Assembly: GCF_009176975.1 (NCBI RefSeq)
Contig: NZ_WEZG01000011.1
Span: 62,001 to 126,000 of the forward strand
Source: Aureimonas psammosilenae
GTDB lineage: Bacteria > Pseudomonadota > Alphaproteobacteria > Rhizobiales > Rhizobiaceae
DNA length: 64,000 nt
Reading direction: 5' to 3'
Both the position numbers and the translations under genes were made by a program. Below, one piece after another: positions 34,624-44,130 of this stretch. Within the stretch, counting starts at the first letter, position 1; each line of letters starts with the position of its first letter. The notes under the pieces are model-generated. The model made no database searches, was not told the DNA's origin, and saw only the letters and a program-made list of their open reading frames with translations.

Positions 34624-37290
34624 ATGGATCTGGTTATCGTCGAATCGCCTGCGAAAGCGAAGACGATCAACAAATATCTCGGCTCGAACTTCACGGTTCT
34701 GGCTTCCTACGGCCACGTGCGCGACCTGCCCGCCAAGGACGGTTCCGTTCTGCCGGACGAGGACTTCGCCATGAGCTGGGAGGTTGGCAAGCCGTCCCAG
34801 AAGCGTTTGTCCGAAATTGCCGATGCGGCTAAGAAAGCCGACAAGATCGTCCTCGCCACCGACCCGGATCGCGAAGGCGAGGCGATTTCCTGGCATGTGC
34901 TCGAGGTGCTGCGCCAGAAGCGCGCGCTCGGAAAAAAGCCCGTTGAGCGCGTGGTATTCAACGCCATCACCAAGTCGGCGGTGCTGGACGCGATGGCCAA
35001 GCCTCGCGAACTCGACGTTCCGTTGGTCGATGCCTATCTGGCGCGCCGGGCGCTCGACTACCTTGTCGGATTCACCCTTTCCCCCGTTCTCTGGCGCAAG
35101 CTCCCCGGCGCGCGTTCGGCGGGCCGTGTTCAGTCGGTGGCTTTGCGGCTCGTTTGCGAGCGCGAAGGCGAGATCGAACGCTTCAAACCGCAGGAATACT
35201 GGAACCTTTCCGTGCGACTCGCGACGCCGCGCGGCGATGAGTTCACGGCGCGCCTGTCGGAATACGACGGCAAGAAGCTGAACCGCCTGTCCGTCGCCAA
35301 CGGCGATCAGGCCGGCGACATCCGCGCCATGCTGGATGGTGCACGCTATCGCGTGGCTTCCGTTGAGGCCAAGCCTACCCGCCGTAATCCTGGCCCGCCC
35401 TTCACCACCTCCTCGCTTCAGCAGGCGGCCTCCGCCAAACTCGGCTTTTCCGCGTCCCGCACCATGCAGGTCGCCCAGAAGCTCTACGAAGGCATGGATA
35501 TCGGCGGCGAAACGGTCGGCCTCATCACCTATATGCGAACCGACGGCGTGCAGATGGCGCCGGAAGCGGTGACGGAAGCGCGCAAGGCGATCGGTGCCGC
35601 CTTCGGTGATCGCTACGTGCCGGAAAAGCCTCGCTTCTATTCCACCAAGGCCAAGAACGCGCAGGAAGCGCACGAGGCCATCCGCCCGACGTCGTTCTCG
35701 CGTCACCCGAAGGACGTCGAACGCTTCCTCGACCGCGACCAGGCGCGGCTCTACGAACTCGTCTGGAAGCGCGCGACCGCCAGCCAGATGGCGTCGGCCG
35801 AGATCGAGCGCACCGTCGCCGAGATCGAGGCCGAGAATGAGGGCCGCTCGGCGGGCCTGCGCGCAACCGGCCAGGTCATACGCTTCGACGGCTTCCTCGC
35901 GGCCTATGTCGACCATCGCGACGACAGCGCCCCGAAAGACGGCGGCGCGTCGGACGACGAGGACGACGACAACCGCCTGCCGCGCATCGAAGCGCGCGAA
36001 ACGGTGGACAAGCGCGCCGTCGAATCCAGCCAGCACTTCACAGAGCCGCCGCCGCGCTATTCCGAAGCTTCGCTCATCAAGAAGCTGGAAGAGCTCGGCA
36101 TCGGGCGCCCGTCCACCTATGCCGCGACCCTCCAGACGCTGCAGGACCGCGAATATATCGTCAACGACAAGCGCAAGCTTCTGCCCGAGGCCAAGGGTCG
36201 GCTGGTCACGGCCTTTCTGCAGAACTTCTTCGAGCGTTATGTCCAATACGACTTCACGGCCGATCTCGAAGGCCAGCTCGACCGCATCTCGTCCGGCGAA
36301 CTGCTTTGGAAAGACGTCCTGCGCGACTTCTGGCGCGAGTTCTCTTCCCATGTGGAAAGCACGAAGGAACTGCGCGTTACCAACGTTCTGGATGCGTTGA
36401 ATGACGATCTGGCTCCCCTCCTCTTCCCGGCCCGCGAAGACGGCTCGGACCCGCGTTCCTGCCCGCGTTGCGACGGCGGCCGGTTGTCCTTGAAGCTCGG
36501 CAAGTTCGGCGCCTTCGTCGGATGCTCGAACTATCCGGAATGCAATTTTACGCGCCAGCTCGGCACGAGCTTCTCGGCCGAGGCGACGGATGGCGCTTCG
36601 GCCGACGAACCGCGCGAGCTTGGCACCGATCCGGCGAGCGGCGACGTCATCAGTCTGCGATCAGGGCGCTTCGGTCCCTATGTCCAACGCGGCGAAGGCA
36701 AGGAAGCCAAGCGCTCGTCCCTGCCCAAGGGATGGGTCGCCTCCGAAATCGATCTGGAAAAGGGGCTGCAGCTTCTTTCCCTGCCGCGCGAGGTCGGGAT
36801 GCATCCTGAAAGCGGCAAGCCGATCCTGGCGGGGCTTGGGCGCTACGGGCCGTTCCTTCAGCACGACGGAGCCTATGCCAACCTCGAAACCATCGAGGAC
36901 GTGCTGACGATCGGCCTCAATCGCGCCGTGACGGTGATCGCGGAAAAGAAGGAAAAGGGCGCGCGTTCGCGCTCGACGCCGGCGGCCATCGCGACGCTCG
37001 GCGAGCATCCCGATCTCGGCGGTTCGATCACCGTGCGCGACGGTCGCTTCGGCCCTTACGTCAATGTCGGCAAGGTCAACGCGACCCTGCCGCGCGGCAA
37101 GGACCCCGCCAGCGTGACGTTGGAAGAGGCCATCGCCCTTTTGACCGAGCGGGCGGAGAAAACCGGCGCTGGCAAGTCGACGGCGCGGGCCAAGCCGAAG
37201 GCGAAGGCCGAGACCGCCACCAAGAAGGCGGCTCCGAAAGCCAAGGCCGCGCCCAAGAAGCGCGCGCCGAAATCGGCGGCGGCGGAATAG
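34624..37290 (+). CDS. topA: DNA topoisomerase I
   Basis: Type IA topoisomerase of 888 residues that relaxes negative supercoils. The toprim domain opens with MDLVIVESPAKAKTI and has the DxDxE site in ATDPDREGEA. The active-site tyrosine is Tyr303 in LITYMRTDG. The C-terminal part has one four-cysteine zinc-ribbon (CPRC...CSNYPEC, about 620-650) followed by further topoisomerase C-terminal repeats with FGPYV motifs, and it ends in a Lys/Ala/Pro-rich tail (about 850-888) typical of alphaproteobacteria. rnr follows after 10 bases. Confidence 0.98.
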   Translation: MDLVIVESPAKAKTINKYLGSNFTVLASYGHVRDLPAKDGSVLPDEDFAMSWEVGKPSQKRLSEIADAAKKADKIVLATDPDREGEAISWHVLEVLRQKRALGKKPVERVVFNAITKSAVLDAMAKPRELDVPLVDAYLARRALDYLVGFTLSPVLWRKLPGARSAGRVQSVALRLVCEREGEIERFKPQEYWNLSVRLATPRGDEFTARLSEYDGKKLNRLSVANGDQAGDIRAMLDGARYRVASVEAKPTRRNPGPPFTTSSLQQAASAKLGFSASRTMQVAQKLYEGMDIGGETVGLITYMRTDGVQMAPEAVTEARKAIGAAFGDRYVPEKPRFYSTKAKNAQEAHEAIRPTSFSRHPKDVERFLDRDQARLYELVWKRATASQMASAEIERTVAEIEAENEGRSAGLRATGQVIRFDGFLAAYVDHRDDSAPKDGGASDDEDDDNRLPRIEARETVDKRAVESSQHFTEPPPRYSEASLIKKLEELGIGRPSTYAATLQTLQDREYIVNDKRKLLPEAKGRLVTAFLQNFFERYVQYDFTADLEGQLDRISSGELLWKDVLRDFWREFSSHVESTKELRVTNVLDALNDDLAPLLFPAREDGSDPRSCPRCDGGRLSLKLGKFGAFVGCSNYPECNFTRQLGTSFSAEATDGASADEPRELGTDPASGDVISLRSGRFGPYVQRGEGKEAKRSSLPKGWVASEIDLEKGLQLLSLPREVGMHPESGKPILAGLGRYGPFLQHDGAYANLETIEDVLTIGLNRAVTVIAEKKEKGARSRSTPAAIATLGEHPDLGGSITVRDGRFGPYVNVGKVNATLPRGKDPASVTLEEAIALLTERAEKTGAGKSTARAKPKAKAETATKKAAPKAKAAPKKRAPKSAAAE

Positions 37291-37300
37291 CGGAGAACCG

Positions 37301-39580
37301 ATGGCATCGCGCGGTCGCACTCGCAACGAGGCTCCCGAACTGACCCGCGAGGCCGTTCTGCGGTTCATCGCCGAGAACCCGGAAGAGGCGAGCAAACGCC
37401 AGATCGCTAAGGCTTTCGGCGTGAAGGGCGATAGCCGAACCGATCTGAAGAACATCATCGCCGACCTCCAGGCAGAAGGTGTTCTGGCCGGCAGCCGCAA
37501 GCGCTATTCGCAGCCCGGCGGGCGTCCCGAGATCGCGCTTCTTGATATTCGGCGGCGCGACGACGATGGCGATCTCGTCGCCGAGCCTGCCGATTGGGAT
37601 GCAGATGCCCATGGCGAGCGTCCCATCTTCGCCGTTCGCCAGAACGAGCGCACCGCGACGGCCGGCGTCGGCGAACGCATTCTCGCCAAGCTGGACTACG
37701 AAGCCGCCGGCGTGCCGGAAGCGCATGTCATCCGCGTGGTGGAGCGCAAGCAGGCGCTGGCGCTCGGCGTGTTTCGGTCCAACCCTCACGGCGGCGGTCG
37801 CGTCGAGCCTGTTGAACGGCGCGGGCTTGAATTTACGATCGGCCCGAAGGACGGGAACGGGGCGAAGAGCGGCGATCTTGTCGAAGTGGAACCGCTCGAT
37901 CGCGGCCGTTCCGGGCTGCCCCGTGGGCGCATCTCCGCGGTAATCGGCTCGCTCGGCAGCGAGCGCGCGATTTCCACAATCGCGCTCCACGCCCACTCGA
38001 TCCCGCATGTATTTCCGCGAACGGTGCTGGCGGAAGCCGATGCGGCCGTGGATCGCGCCATCGGCCCCGAACACGAGGACTGGCGCGACCTGCCCCTCGT
38101 CACCATCGACCCGGCCGATGCCAAGGACCACGACGACGCGGTCCACGCCCGCGACGACGACAACCCTGCCAATCCGGGCGGGATGATCCTGACCGTGGCG
38201 ATCGCCGATGTGTCCTGGTACGTGCGGCCGGGCTCGAAGCTCGACGCCGAAGCACGCCTGCGCGGTAATTCCGTTTATTTCCCGGACCGCGTCGTGCCGA
38301 TGCTGCCGGAGCGCATCTCCAACGATCTTTGCTCGCTTCGGCCCGATGTGGATCGTCCCGCCCTCGCCGTCCGCATGGTCATTTCCGGCGAAGGCGTGAA
38401 GATCCGGCACAGTTTCCACCGCGTTCTGATGCGCAGCCACGCGCGCCTCGCTTATCAGCACGCGCAGGCCGCCATCGACGGACGCGAATCGCCGGTCTCT
38501 CCTGAGATCCTCGAAAAGGTGCTGCGCCCGTTGTGGGACGCCTATGCGCTTCTGCGGATGGCGCGAACCGAGCGCCAGCCGCTCGACCTCGACTTGCCGG
38601 AAAAGAAGATCGTTCTCGATGCCGAGGGCCGCGTCGATCGGGTGGTCGTGCCCGACCGGCTCGACGCCCACCGGCTGATCGAGGAGTTCATGATCCTCGC
38701 CAATGTCGCGGCCGCCGAGGCGCTGGAGGAAAAGCGGCAGGCGCTGATCTACCGCGTTCACGACGCGCCGTCGCTTTCCAAGCTGGAAGCGCTTCGCGAC
38801 TTCCTGCGCACGCTCGATCTGTCGCTCGCGAAAAGCGGGAGCCTGCGGCCGTCGCATTTCAACGGCATTCTGGCGCAGGTGCGGGCCGGCGAGCACGAAA
38901 ACCTCGTGAACGAGATCGTGCTTCGCACGCAGAGTCAGGCCGTTTATTCGCTGGACAATCTCGGGCATTTCGGCCTGAACCTCATGCGCTACGCGCATTT
39001 CACCTCTCCCATCCGCCGCTATGCCGATCTTGTCGTGCATCGCGCGCTCGTCGCGGCCCTCGGTCTTGGCCAGGGCGGTCTGACGAAGGAAGAGGAAACG
39101 CAGCTCACCGAAACGGCCGAGGAAATTTCCAAGGCCGAGCGTCGCGCTATGGCCGCCGAACGAGAAACCGTCGACCGCCTGATCGCACACCACCTCGCCG
39201 ACCGGATCGGCGACCATTTCGAGGGCCGAGTCACCGGCGTCACCAAATCCGGGTTGTTCGTGTCCCTGCCCGGCTTCGGCGCGGATGGCTTCATTCCCAT
39301 TTCGACGCTCGGGAACGAGTTCTTCAACTTCGACGAAGCGGCGCATTCTCTCGTCGGCAGCAAAAGTGGCGGCGGGTACAGGCTCGGCGATACGGTGGAC
39401 GTCAAGCTCGTCGAGGCCGTGCCGCTCGCCGGCTCGATCCGCTTCGAAATGCTGACCGAACCCCGCCCCCTCGGGCGTTCGACGGCCTCGTTCCACAAAT
39501 CGAAGCTTCGGCCTTCGGGGCGTCCTAGGCGCGGCGGCGCGCCGAAGAACGTGGCTGCCAGATTCGGAAAGAAGCGATGA
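37301..39580 (+). CDS. rnr: Ribonuclease R (RNase II/R family 3'-5' exoribonuclease)
   Basis: Processive exoribonuclease of 759 residues that degrades structured RNA. Order of domains: N-terminal winged-helix-like region (about 1-70, KRQIAKAFGVKGDSRTDLK), cold-shock OB domains (about 80-235), catalytic RNB domain (about 260-590) with the metal-binding TIDPADAKDHDDAV motif, and a C-terminal S1 domain (about 630-715, GRVTGVTKSGLFVSL) followed by a basic tail. It lies between topA and the DUF983 gene, overlapping the latter by four bases (ATGA). Confidence 0.97.
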   Translation: MASRGRTRNEAPELTREAVLRFIAENPEEASKRQIAKAFGVKGDSRTDLKNIIADLQAEGVLAGSRKRYSQPGGRPEIALLDIRRRDDDGDLVAEPADWDADAHGERPIFAVRQNERTATAGVGERILAKLDYEAAGVPEAHVIRVVERKQALALGVFRSNPHGGGRVEPVERRGLEFTIGPKDGNGAKSGDLVEVEPLDRGRSGLPRGRISAVIGSLGSERAISTIALHAHSIPHVFPRTVLAEADAAVDRAIGPEHEDWRDLPLVTIDPADAKDHDDAVHARDDDNPANPGGMILTVAIADVSWYVRPGSKLDAEARLRGNSVYFPDRVVPMLPERISNDLCSLRPDVDRPALAVRMVISGEGVKIRHSFHRVLMRSHARLAYQHAQAAIDGRESPVSPEILEKVLRPLWDAYALLRMARTERQPLDLDLPEKKIVLDAEGRVDRVVVPDRLDAHRLIEEFMILANVAAAEALEEKRQALIYRVHDAPSLSKLEALRDFLRTLDLSLAKSGSLRPSHFNGILAQVRAGEHENLVNEIVLRTQSQAVYSLDNLGHFGLNLMRYAHFTSPIRRYADLVVHRALVAALGLGQGGLTKEEETQLTETAEEISKAERRAMAAERETVDRLIAHHLADRIGDHFEGRVTGVTKSGLFVSLPGFGADGFIPISTLGNEFFNFDEAAHSLVGSKSGGGYRLGDTVDVKLVEAVPLAGSIRFEMLTEPRPLGRSTASFHKSKLRPSGRPRRGGAPKNVAARFGKKR

Positions 39581-40011
39581 CCGTCGAAGCTCTGGAACAT
39601 ACCCGCGCTGCGAATCGCGAAGACGACGACGCCGAGCGCCCGCTCGTCCGGTCCATGTTGCGCGGCTTTCTTTGCCGCTGCCCGCGCTGCGGCGAAGGCA
39701 AGATCTTCGCGGGCTACCTCACGTCGGTGCGCAGTTGCGAAGCTTGCGGTCAGGTCTTGGAAGGCCACCGGGCCGACGATCTGCCGCCCTATCTCACCGT
39801 CTTCGTGGTCGGCCATCTCGTGGTCGCGCTGTTTATGGCTTTGGAGGAGGTCGTGGAACTCGGCATGTGGACGCATCTCGCGATCTTCGTGCCGATGACC
39901 GCCATTCTGACCTTGGCGCTTCTGCGTCCGATGAAGGGTCTTACCATCGGCCTGCAATGGGCAATGCGAATGCACGGTTTTGGGAAGGCTGGAGAAGGCG
40001 CCGATCATTGA
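39577..40011 (+). CDS. DUF983 domain-containing membrane protein
   Basis: A protein of 144 residues with a zinc-ribbon-like CRCPRCGEG...CEACG region (about 30-55) followed by two transmembrane segments (about 72-90 and 96-116). This is the standard DUF983 layout, found downstream of rnr in many alphaproteobacteria. Some relatives lie in cytochrome oxidase clusters, suggesting a link to membrane metal or respiratory biogenesis, but the function is unknown. Its ATG overlaps the rnr stop. Confidence 0.9.
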   Translation: MTVEALEHTRAANREDDDAERPLVRSMLRGFLCRCPRCGEGKIFAGYLTSVRSCEACGQVLEGHRADDLPPYLTVFVVGHLVVALFMALEEVVELGMWTHLAIFVPMTAILTLALLRPMKGLTIGLQWAMRMHGFGKAGEGADH

Positions 40012-40075
40012 AACGTCATGGGGCGGCGGCTAACGCTGGCCCCATGTGGTTCGGTCCGGTTCGGCAGCATTTCTC

Positions 40076-41260
40076 ATGAGCAATTCGGCAGTGCAGACTC
40101 GGCCTGAGATGCGCGAAAGCGTGGATTGGCGGGGCGCTGGCGCGGCTATCGCCTCGATCAGCGCGGTCGGCACGGCGCTCGGGCTCGGGCTTCCGCTGCT
40201 CAGCGTCGTGATGGAATCGCGCGGCGTGTCGCCCACCATGATCGGCACGAACACGGCCGTTGCCGGCATCGCATCCCTTGCGGCCGCGCCGCTCGTGCCC
40301 TCGCTCGCGCGACGTTTCGGCGTGCGCAACTGCATGGTGCTGTCCATTCTGGCGGCAGCCGCTTCCGGCTACGCCTTCTATCTCTTCTCCTCCCTCGCCG
40401 TCTGGTTCCTCCTGCGCTTCGTCTTCCACTTCGCGGTGACGGCGCTGTTCATTCTGTCCGAGTTCTGGATCAGCGCTGCCGCGCCGCCGCGCAAGCGGGG
40501 CATGATTCTCGGCATCTATGCCACCTGCCTGTCGCTCGGTTTCGCTTTCGGTCCTTTCGTCTTCTCGCAGGTCGGCGCCCATGGGCCGCTGCCTTTCGCC
40601 ATCGGCGCGGGCGTCCTTCTCGTCTCGGCCATCCCCCTCGCTTTCGCCTGGAACCGGGAGCCGTCCGTCCATGGCGATTCGACACCCGGCGGCTTCTGGC
40701 GCTACCTGACCGTCGTGCCGACGGCCACAGCCGCCGTTTTCGTGTTCGGCGCGGTCGAGTCCGGCGGGTTCGCGCTGTTCCCGATCTATGGGCAGAGGGT
40801 CGGCTTTTCCGAAGGCGGAGCGGCCCAGCTTCTGACCGCCATCGGGCTCGGCAATGTCTGCATGCAGATCCCGCTCGGGCTTCTCAGCGACAAGGTCCGC
40901 GACCGCCGGCACCTCCTGCTTCTTTGCGCCGTGATCGGGCTCGCCGGCTCGGTCGCCATGCCCCTGGTCGTCGGAAGCTGGTGGCTCACTGCCGCCGTTC
41001 TCTTCGTTTGGGGCGGTGTCGTCGCGGGCCTTTATACGGTCGGCCTTGCCCATCTCGGCTCGAAACTTGCGGGGTCCGAGCTTGCCGCCGCCAACGCGGC
41101 TTTCATTTTCTGCTATGCGCTTGGAATGCTCGTCGGCCCGCAAAGCATCGGCTCCGCGCTCGATGCGTTCGGGCCGAACGGCTTCGCTTATTGCGTCGCC
41201 ATCTTCTTCGCCTTCTACATCATTCTGATTGCCGCCCGGTTCGCCGCCCGGACGCGATAA
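40076..41260 (+). CDS. MFS transporter (YcaD/CynX-like)
   Basis: Major facilitator protein of 394 residues with about twelve hydrophobic segments. Recognisable pieces are the [17 protein letters not shown] and [11 protein letters not shown] region (motif A area between helices 2 and 3), the [22 protein letters not shown] helix-5-type motif, and the second-half equivalent [21 protein letters not shown] 40076 (MSNSAVQ) is preferred over an in-frame ATG ten codons upstream. The substrate is unknown. An MFS gene in this position, between DUF983 and rpmG, is one I recall from rhizobia. Confidence 0.9.
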   Translation: MSNSAVQTRPEMRESVDWRGAGAAIASISAVGTALGLGLPLLSVVMESRGVSPTMIGTNTAVAGIASLAAAPLVPSLARRFGVRNCMVLSILAAAASGYAFYLFSSLAVWFLLRFVFHFAVTALFILSEFWISAAAPPRKRGMILGIYATCLSLGFAFGPFVFSQVGAHGPLPFAIGAGVLLVSAIPLAFAWNREPSVHGDSTPGGFWRYLTVVPTATAAVFVFGAVESGGFALFPIYGQRVGFSEGGAAQLLTAIGLGNVCMQIPLGLLSDKVRDRRHLLLLCAVIGLAGSVAMPLVVGSWWLTAAVLFVWGGVVAGLYTVGLAHLGSKLAGSELAAANAAFIFCYALGMLVGPQSIGSALDAFGPNGFAYCVAIFFAFYIILIAARFAARTR

Positions 41261-41261
41261 T

Positions 41262-41326
41262 CTTGACTTTCACGCAGGCTCGGATAAACGTCCGGTCGAT
41301 TGTCGCGCCGGGAAACGAGCCCGGCG
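41262..41326 (+). promoter_or_regulatory. Candidate rpmG promoter and leader hairpin
   Basis: CTTGAC at 41262-41267, immediately after the MFS stop codon, matches the alphaproteobacterial -35 consensus exactly; a weak -10 (TAAACG, 41285-41290) follows after 16-17 bases. Downstream, CGCCGGG (41306-41312) and CCCGGCG (41320-41326) form a perfect 7-bp stem with a seven-base loop and no T tract. Start of transcription here would give rpmG a leader of about 155 bases containing that hairpin. This is a match by eye only. Confidence 0.35.
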
Positions 41327-41453
41327 TGATGCGTTTGCGACGGGGCCGAAGCTTTTCGCACAGGCCCGCCGCGCCGATTTTTACGAACCCCGCCATGTGT
41401 CGACGGACCCGCGCCGCGATGTTCCATGGCAAGACATCGCAGGACGAACGACC

Positions 41454-41621
41454 ATGGCGAAGGCCACGACCATCAAGATCAAGCTGCTGTCGACGGCCGA
41501 CACGGGCTTCTTCTACGTGACGAGCAAGAACAGCCGCACCATGACCGACAAGATGGTGAAGACCAAGTACGATCCGGTCGCGCGCAAGCACGTCGAATTC
41601 CGCGAAACGAAGATCAAGTAA
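41454..41621 (+). CDS. rpmG: 50S ribosomal protein L33
   Basis: A 55-residue large-subunit protein with the standard start [21 protein letters not shown] and the conserved [12 protein letters not shown] and [18 protein letters not shown] segments. It lacks the CxxC pairs of zinc-binding L33 paralogues, so it is the cysteine-free form. A strong terminator follows 25 bases after the stop codon, so it is the last gene of its transcript. Its place between the MFS gene and pleD is usual for rhizobia. Confidence 0.97.
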   Translation: MAKATTIKIKLLSTADTGFFYVTSKNSRTMTDKMVKTKYDPVARKHVEFRETKIK

Positions 41622-41646
41622 TCCGTTTCGCCTGAATGATTTCGAG

Positions 41647-41673
41647 ACGCCGTCCTTCGGGGCGGCGTTTTCG
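41647..41673 (+). terminator. Rho-independent terminator of rpmG
   Basis: Stem ACGCCGTCC (41647-41655) pairs with GGGCGGCGT (41660-41668) with one G-T wobble. It closes a UUCG tetraloop flanked by C and G, the exceptionally stable cUUCGg type, and is followed by TTTTCG. The sequence style closely resembles the rne terminator at 15355. Confidence 0.92.
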
Positions 41674-41707
41674 TTTGGGATGTTTCGAAAGGACCGGAGA
41701 ATAAAGT

Positions 41708-41766
41708 GGCCGGTCGGCTTTCGACGGCGGAACGAGGACTCCGCCCTTGCCAATTGCCGACCGGCC
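41708..41766. repeat. Nested perfect inverted repeat in the rpmG-pleD gap (structured RNA candidate)
   Basis: The 336-base gap between rpmG and pleD holds no convincing gene. After the rpmG terminator comes an 11-bp perfect inverted repeat, GGCCGGTCGGC (41708-41718) and GCCGACCGGCC (41756-41766). Inside it is a second stem, GGCGGA (41726-41731) with TCCGCC (41740-41745). On the minus strand the outer stem is followed by ACTTTATTCT, which could make it a weak terminator for pleD or for a small RNA read leftward. No known RNA family was recognised. The remaining gap (41767-41957) shows only an imperfect ACCATT/AATGGT palindrome near 41913. Confidence 0.55.
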
Positions 41767-41957
41767 GCCTCACGGGACCCAGGAGATGCGGCGGACCTGA
41801 GCACCCCATGAGGATCTGCTTCGCCCCGGAAGGAACACACCGGAGCGTGCCTTACCTTGTGAGGATCGCTTTGCCCGCCTTCAATAGCAACTGACCGGGC
41901 GCTCGGCGACTGACCATTTCGTAACGAATGGTTAAGCTTGAGCCACGTCCGATCCCG

Positions 41958-43316
41958 TCACGCGGCGAGCCGGACCACCCTGTTTCGGCCGTCCTGCTTG
42001 GCGGCGTAGAGCGCGCGGTCGGCACGCTTCAACAACGTCTGGGGATTGTCCGAGGCGGCATCGAAGATCGCCAGTCCGATGCTCACCGTCACCCGGATGC
42101 GCGTGGCACCGATCGCGAAGCCTTCCTCGCAAATCGTTTCGCGCAAGCGCTCCGCGATCCGCGCCGCGTCGGCGGCTTCAGTATCCGGCATCACCATCAC
42201 GAACTCTTCGCCGCCCATCCGGCAGGCAAGGTCGCTGGCGCGAAGATCGGCGCGGACGCGTTTGGCGAACTCCCGCAGAACCGCATCCCCAGCATCGTGG
42301 CCGTGGGTGTCGTTGATGCGCTTGAAATGGTCGATGTCGGCGATCAGCAGCGACAATGGCCGCGACTCGCTGCGTGCCCGATCGATGGCGACCGGCAGAT
42401 GGGCATCGAGAAAGCGCCGGTTCTGAAGGCCGGTCAGTGCGTCCGAGGTGGCGAGTTCGATCGTTGTCTGCAGCGAGCGGCGCAGGCCTTCGTCAAAACG
42501 TCGGCGCTTGATCTGGGTTCGGGCTCGGGCGAGCAGCTCGTTGCGATCGATGGGCTTCAGAAGATAGTCGTTCGCCCCAAGCTCCAGCGCCTTGGCGATC
42601 CGGCTTTCGTCGGATGCCTCGCCGATCAGAAGAATCGGCACCTGACGCGTTTGTTCGTTGGACCGCAGTTGCGAGCAAAGGCGCAGCGGATCGTGCCGAG
42701 GCGAAGAAAGCGCAATGACGATAAGATCCGCTGCCGCCGCGTCCGTGACGCTCGGCGCATCCGGCAGCGCCGAGCATTCGTGCTCGCTCGCCAGAAGGCG
42801 CGCGACACGAGCGCCGCCATCGGCCGAATCGTCCACCACGATGACCCGGCCATGGCGCCCGCCATTGCCGATGTCGCCGAGAACGTCGTCCGTGCCGATG
42901 AGCGCTGCCGTCGTCTGCGCGCGGATGCGCAACTCGTCCGTCAGGAACTTCAGGCGAAGGAGACTTTTGACGCGGGCGAAAAGCTGCAGGTCGCGAAACG
43001 GCTTCGTCAGGAAGTCGTCTGCCCCCGCTTCAAGCCCCTTCACCCTGTCGCTCGGCAAATCCAGCGCGGTGAGAAGGATGATGGGAATATGAGCGGATCG
43101 GGGATCGCTTTTCAGCCGCCGGCAGACCTCGTACCCATCCATGCCCGGCATCATGACGTCGAGAATCACGAGATCGACGCCGCCACCCGCGCAGATGCGC
43201 AGAGCTTCGGGACCGTCCCTGGCGGGAACGGCCTCGAAATACTCGGCGTGAAGCCGCGCTTCGAGCAGCTTCAGATTGATCTCCACGTCGTCGACGATCA
43301 GAATCCGACCGGTCAT
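41958..43316 (-). CDS. pleD: Response regulator and diguanylate cyclase PleD
   Basis: Makes cyclic di-GMP at the cell pole during the swarmer-to-stalked type transition in Caulobacter; rhizobial homologues are cell-cycle or motility regulators. ATG 43316 (MTGRILIVDD) gives 452 residues. Domain order: receiver 1 with phospho-acceptor Asp53 (VILDVMMPG), degenerate receiver 2 (about 155-275), and a GGDEF domain. The active site is GGEEF at 368-372, and the product-inhibition I-site RxxD is intact at Arg359-Asp362, the same numbering as Caulobacter PleD. It lies 8 bases downstream of divK in one operon. Confidence 0.96.
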   Translation of the reverse strand: MTGRILIVDDVEINLKLLEARLHAEYFEAVPARDGPEALRICAGGGVDLVILDVMMPGMDGYEVCRRLKSDPRSAHIPIILLTALDLPSDRVKGLEAGADDFLTKPFRDLQLFARVKSLLRLKFLTDELRIRAQTTAALIGTDDVLGDIGNGGRHGRVIVVDDSADGGARVARLLASEHECSALPDAPSVTDAAAADLIVIALSSPRHDPLRLCSQLRSNEQTRQVPILLIGEASDESRIAKALELGANDYLLKPIDRNELLARARTQIKRRRFDEGLRRSLQTTIELATSDALTGLQNRRFLDAHLPVAIDRARSESRPLSLLIADIDHFKRINDTHGHDAGDAVLREFAKRVRADLRASDLACRMGGEEFVMVMPDTEAADAARIAERLRETICEEGFAIGATRIRVTVSIGLAIFDAASDNPQTLLKRADRALYAAKQDGRNRVVRLAA

Positions 43317-43324
43317 TTCGGCTC

Positions 43325-43693
43325 TCAGGCGTCGAGGAAGGACTTGATCGTTTCGATGAACTTCGTGACCGAAATGGGTTTGGAGATGTAGGCTTCGCAC
43401 CCGCCCTGCCGAATCCGTTCCTCGTCACCCTTCATCGCGAAGGCGGTGACCGCGATCACGGGGATGGAGCGAAGATCCGGATCGGCCTTCAGGTTTCGTG
43501 TCACGTCGAGACCGGAAATCTCCGGAAGCTGGATATCCATGAGAATCAGGTCGGGTCGATGCTCGCGCGCGAGATCGACGGCCGTCAGGCCGTTGCGTGT
43601 TTGGATCGTCGCATAGCCGTGCGCCTCGATGAGGTCACGGAAGAGCTTCATGTTCAGCTCGTTGTCTTCGACGATCATCACTGTTTTGGGCAT
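43325..43693 (-). CDS. divK: Single-domain response regulator DivK
   Basis: A stand-alone receiver domain of 122 residues that in Caulobacter and rhizobia signals between the kinases PleC/DivJ and the CtrA pathway. ATG 43693 ([18 protein letters not shown]) is the family start. The acidic pocket (Glu9-Asp10), phospho-acceptor Asp53 ([11 protein letters not shown]), Thr near 82 (AVTAF) and Lys near 105 (ISKPI) are all present. It leads the divK-pleD operon and is divergent from the DUF3572 gene; the 95-base gap is AT-rich near 43765-43785 and should carry both promoters. Confidence 0.97.
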   Translation of the reverse strand: MPKTVMIVEDNELNMKLFRDLIEAHGYATIQTRNGLTAVDLAREHRPDLILMDIQLPEISGLDVTRNLKADPDLRSIPVIAVTAFAMKGDEERIRQGGCEAYISKPISVTKFIETIKSFLDA

Positions 43694-43788
43694 CCGTTGG
43701 CTCCAGATGCGCTGCGCAAGCCTGGCCGGCAAGAAGACCGGTTCGGCAGCTAGAGCACTACCGTCATTTGATTTAAGAATTAGGGAAC

Positions 43789-44130
43789 GTGACCACGAGT
43801 GTCGAAACGACTGAAATCATGCTGAAGAATTCGCAAACGACGCCGTCCCGCCTGACGGAAGAGGAAGCTGTGGGCCTCGGCATCGAAGCGCTGCAATATC
43901 TGGCGGGAGATCCCGAACTTCTCGAACGCTTCCTCGCCATATCGGGCCTGGAAGCGCACCGGTTGCGCGAGGAAGCTTCGCGCCCCGCTTTCTTTGCTGG
44001 CCTCCTTGATTTCTTCCTCGATCACGAGCCGACGCTGGACGCCTTTGCGGCGCAATCGGGTCATTCGCCCGAAACGGTGGTCGCGGCACGCGCCGTTCTG
44101 GAGCGCGCCTTCGGCGCCGTGCCGAGATGA
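43789..44130 (+). CDS. DUF3572 domain-containing protein
   Basis: Small helical protein of about 100 residues with the family pattern [20 protein letters not shown] and [19 protein letters not shown]. The start given is a GTG with AGGGA just upstream; an ATG at 43819 ([10 protein letters not shown]) is a credible alternative that would give 103 residues and may fit the family better. Function unknown; I recall the family as alphaproteobacterial and regularly adjacent to divK. The stop overlaps the following HAD gene (ATGA). Confidence 0.82.
   Translation: MTTSVETTEIMLKNSQTTPSRLTEEEAVGLGIEALQYLAGDPELLERFLAISGLEAHRLREEASRPAFFAGLLDFFLDHEPTLDAFAAQSGHSPETVVAARAVLERAFGAVPR

Noticed and set aside
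41826-41835. CCGGAAGGAA resembling the SRP RNA (4.5S) loop motif
   Set aside because: The flanking sequence lacks the GGUC/AGCAGCC pairing of the SRP helix 8, and no long hairpin surrounds it.
41921-41935. GTAA-N7-TTAAG resembling a CtrA site, including ATGGTTAA
   Set aside because: It lies just downstream of pleD and not in front of any identified gene, so there is no promoter for it to act on; probably a chance match.
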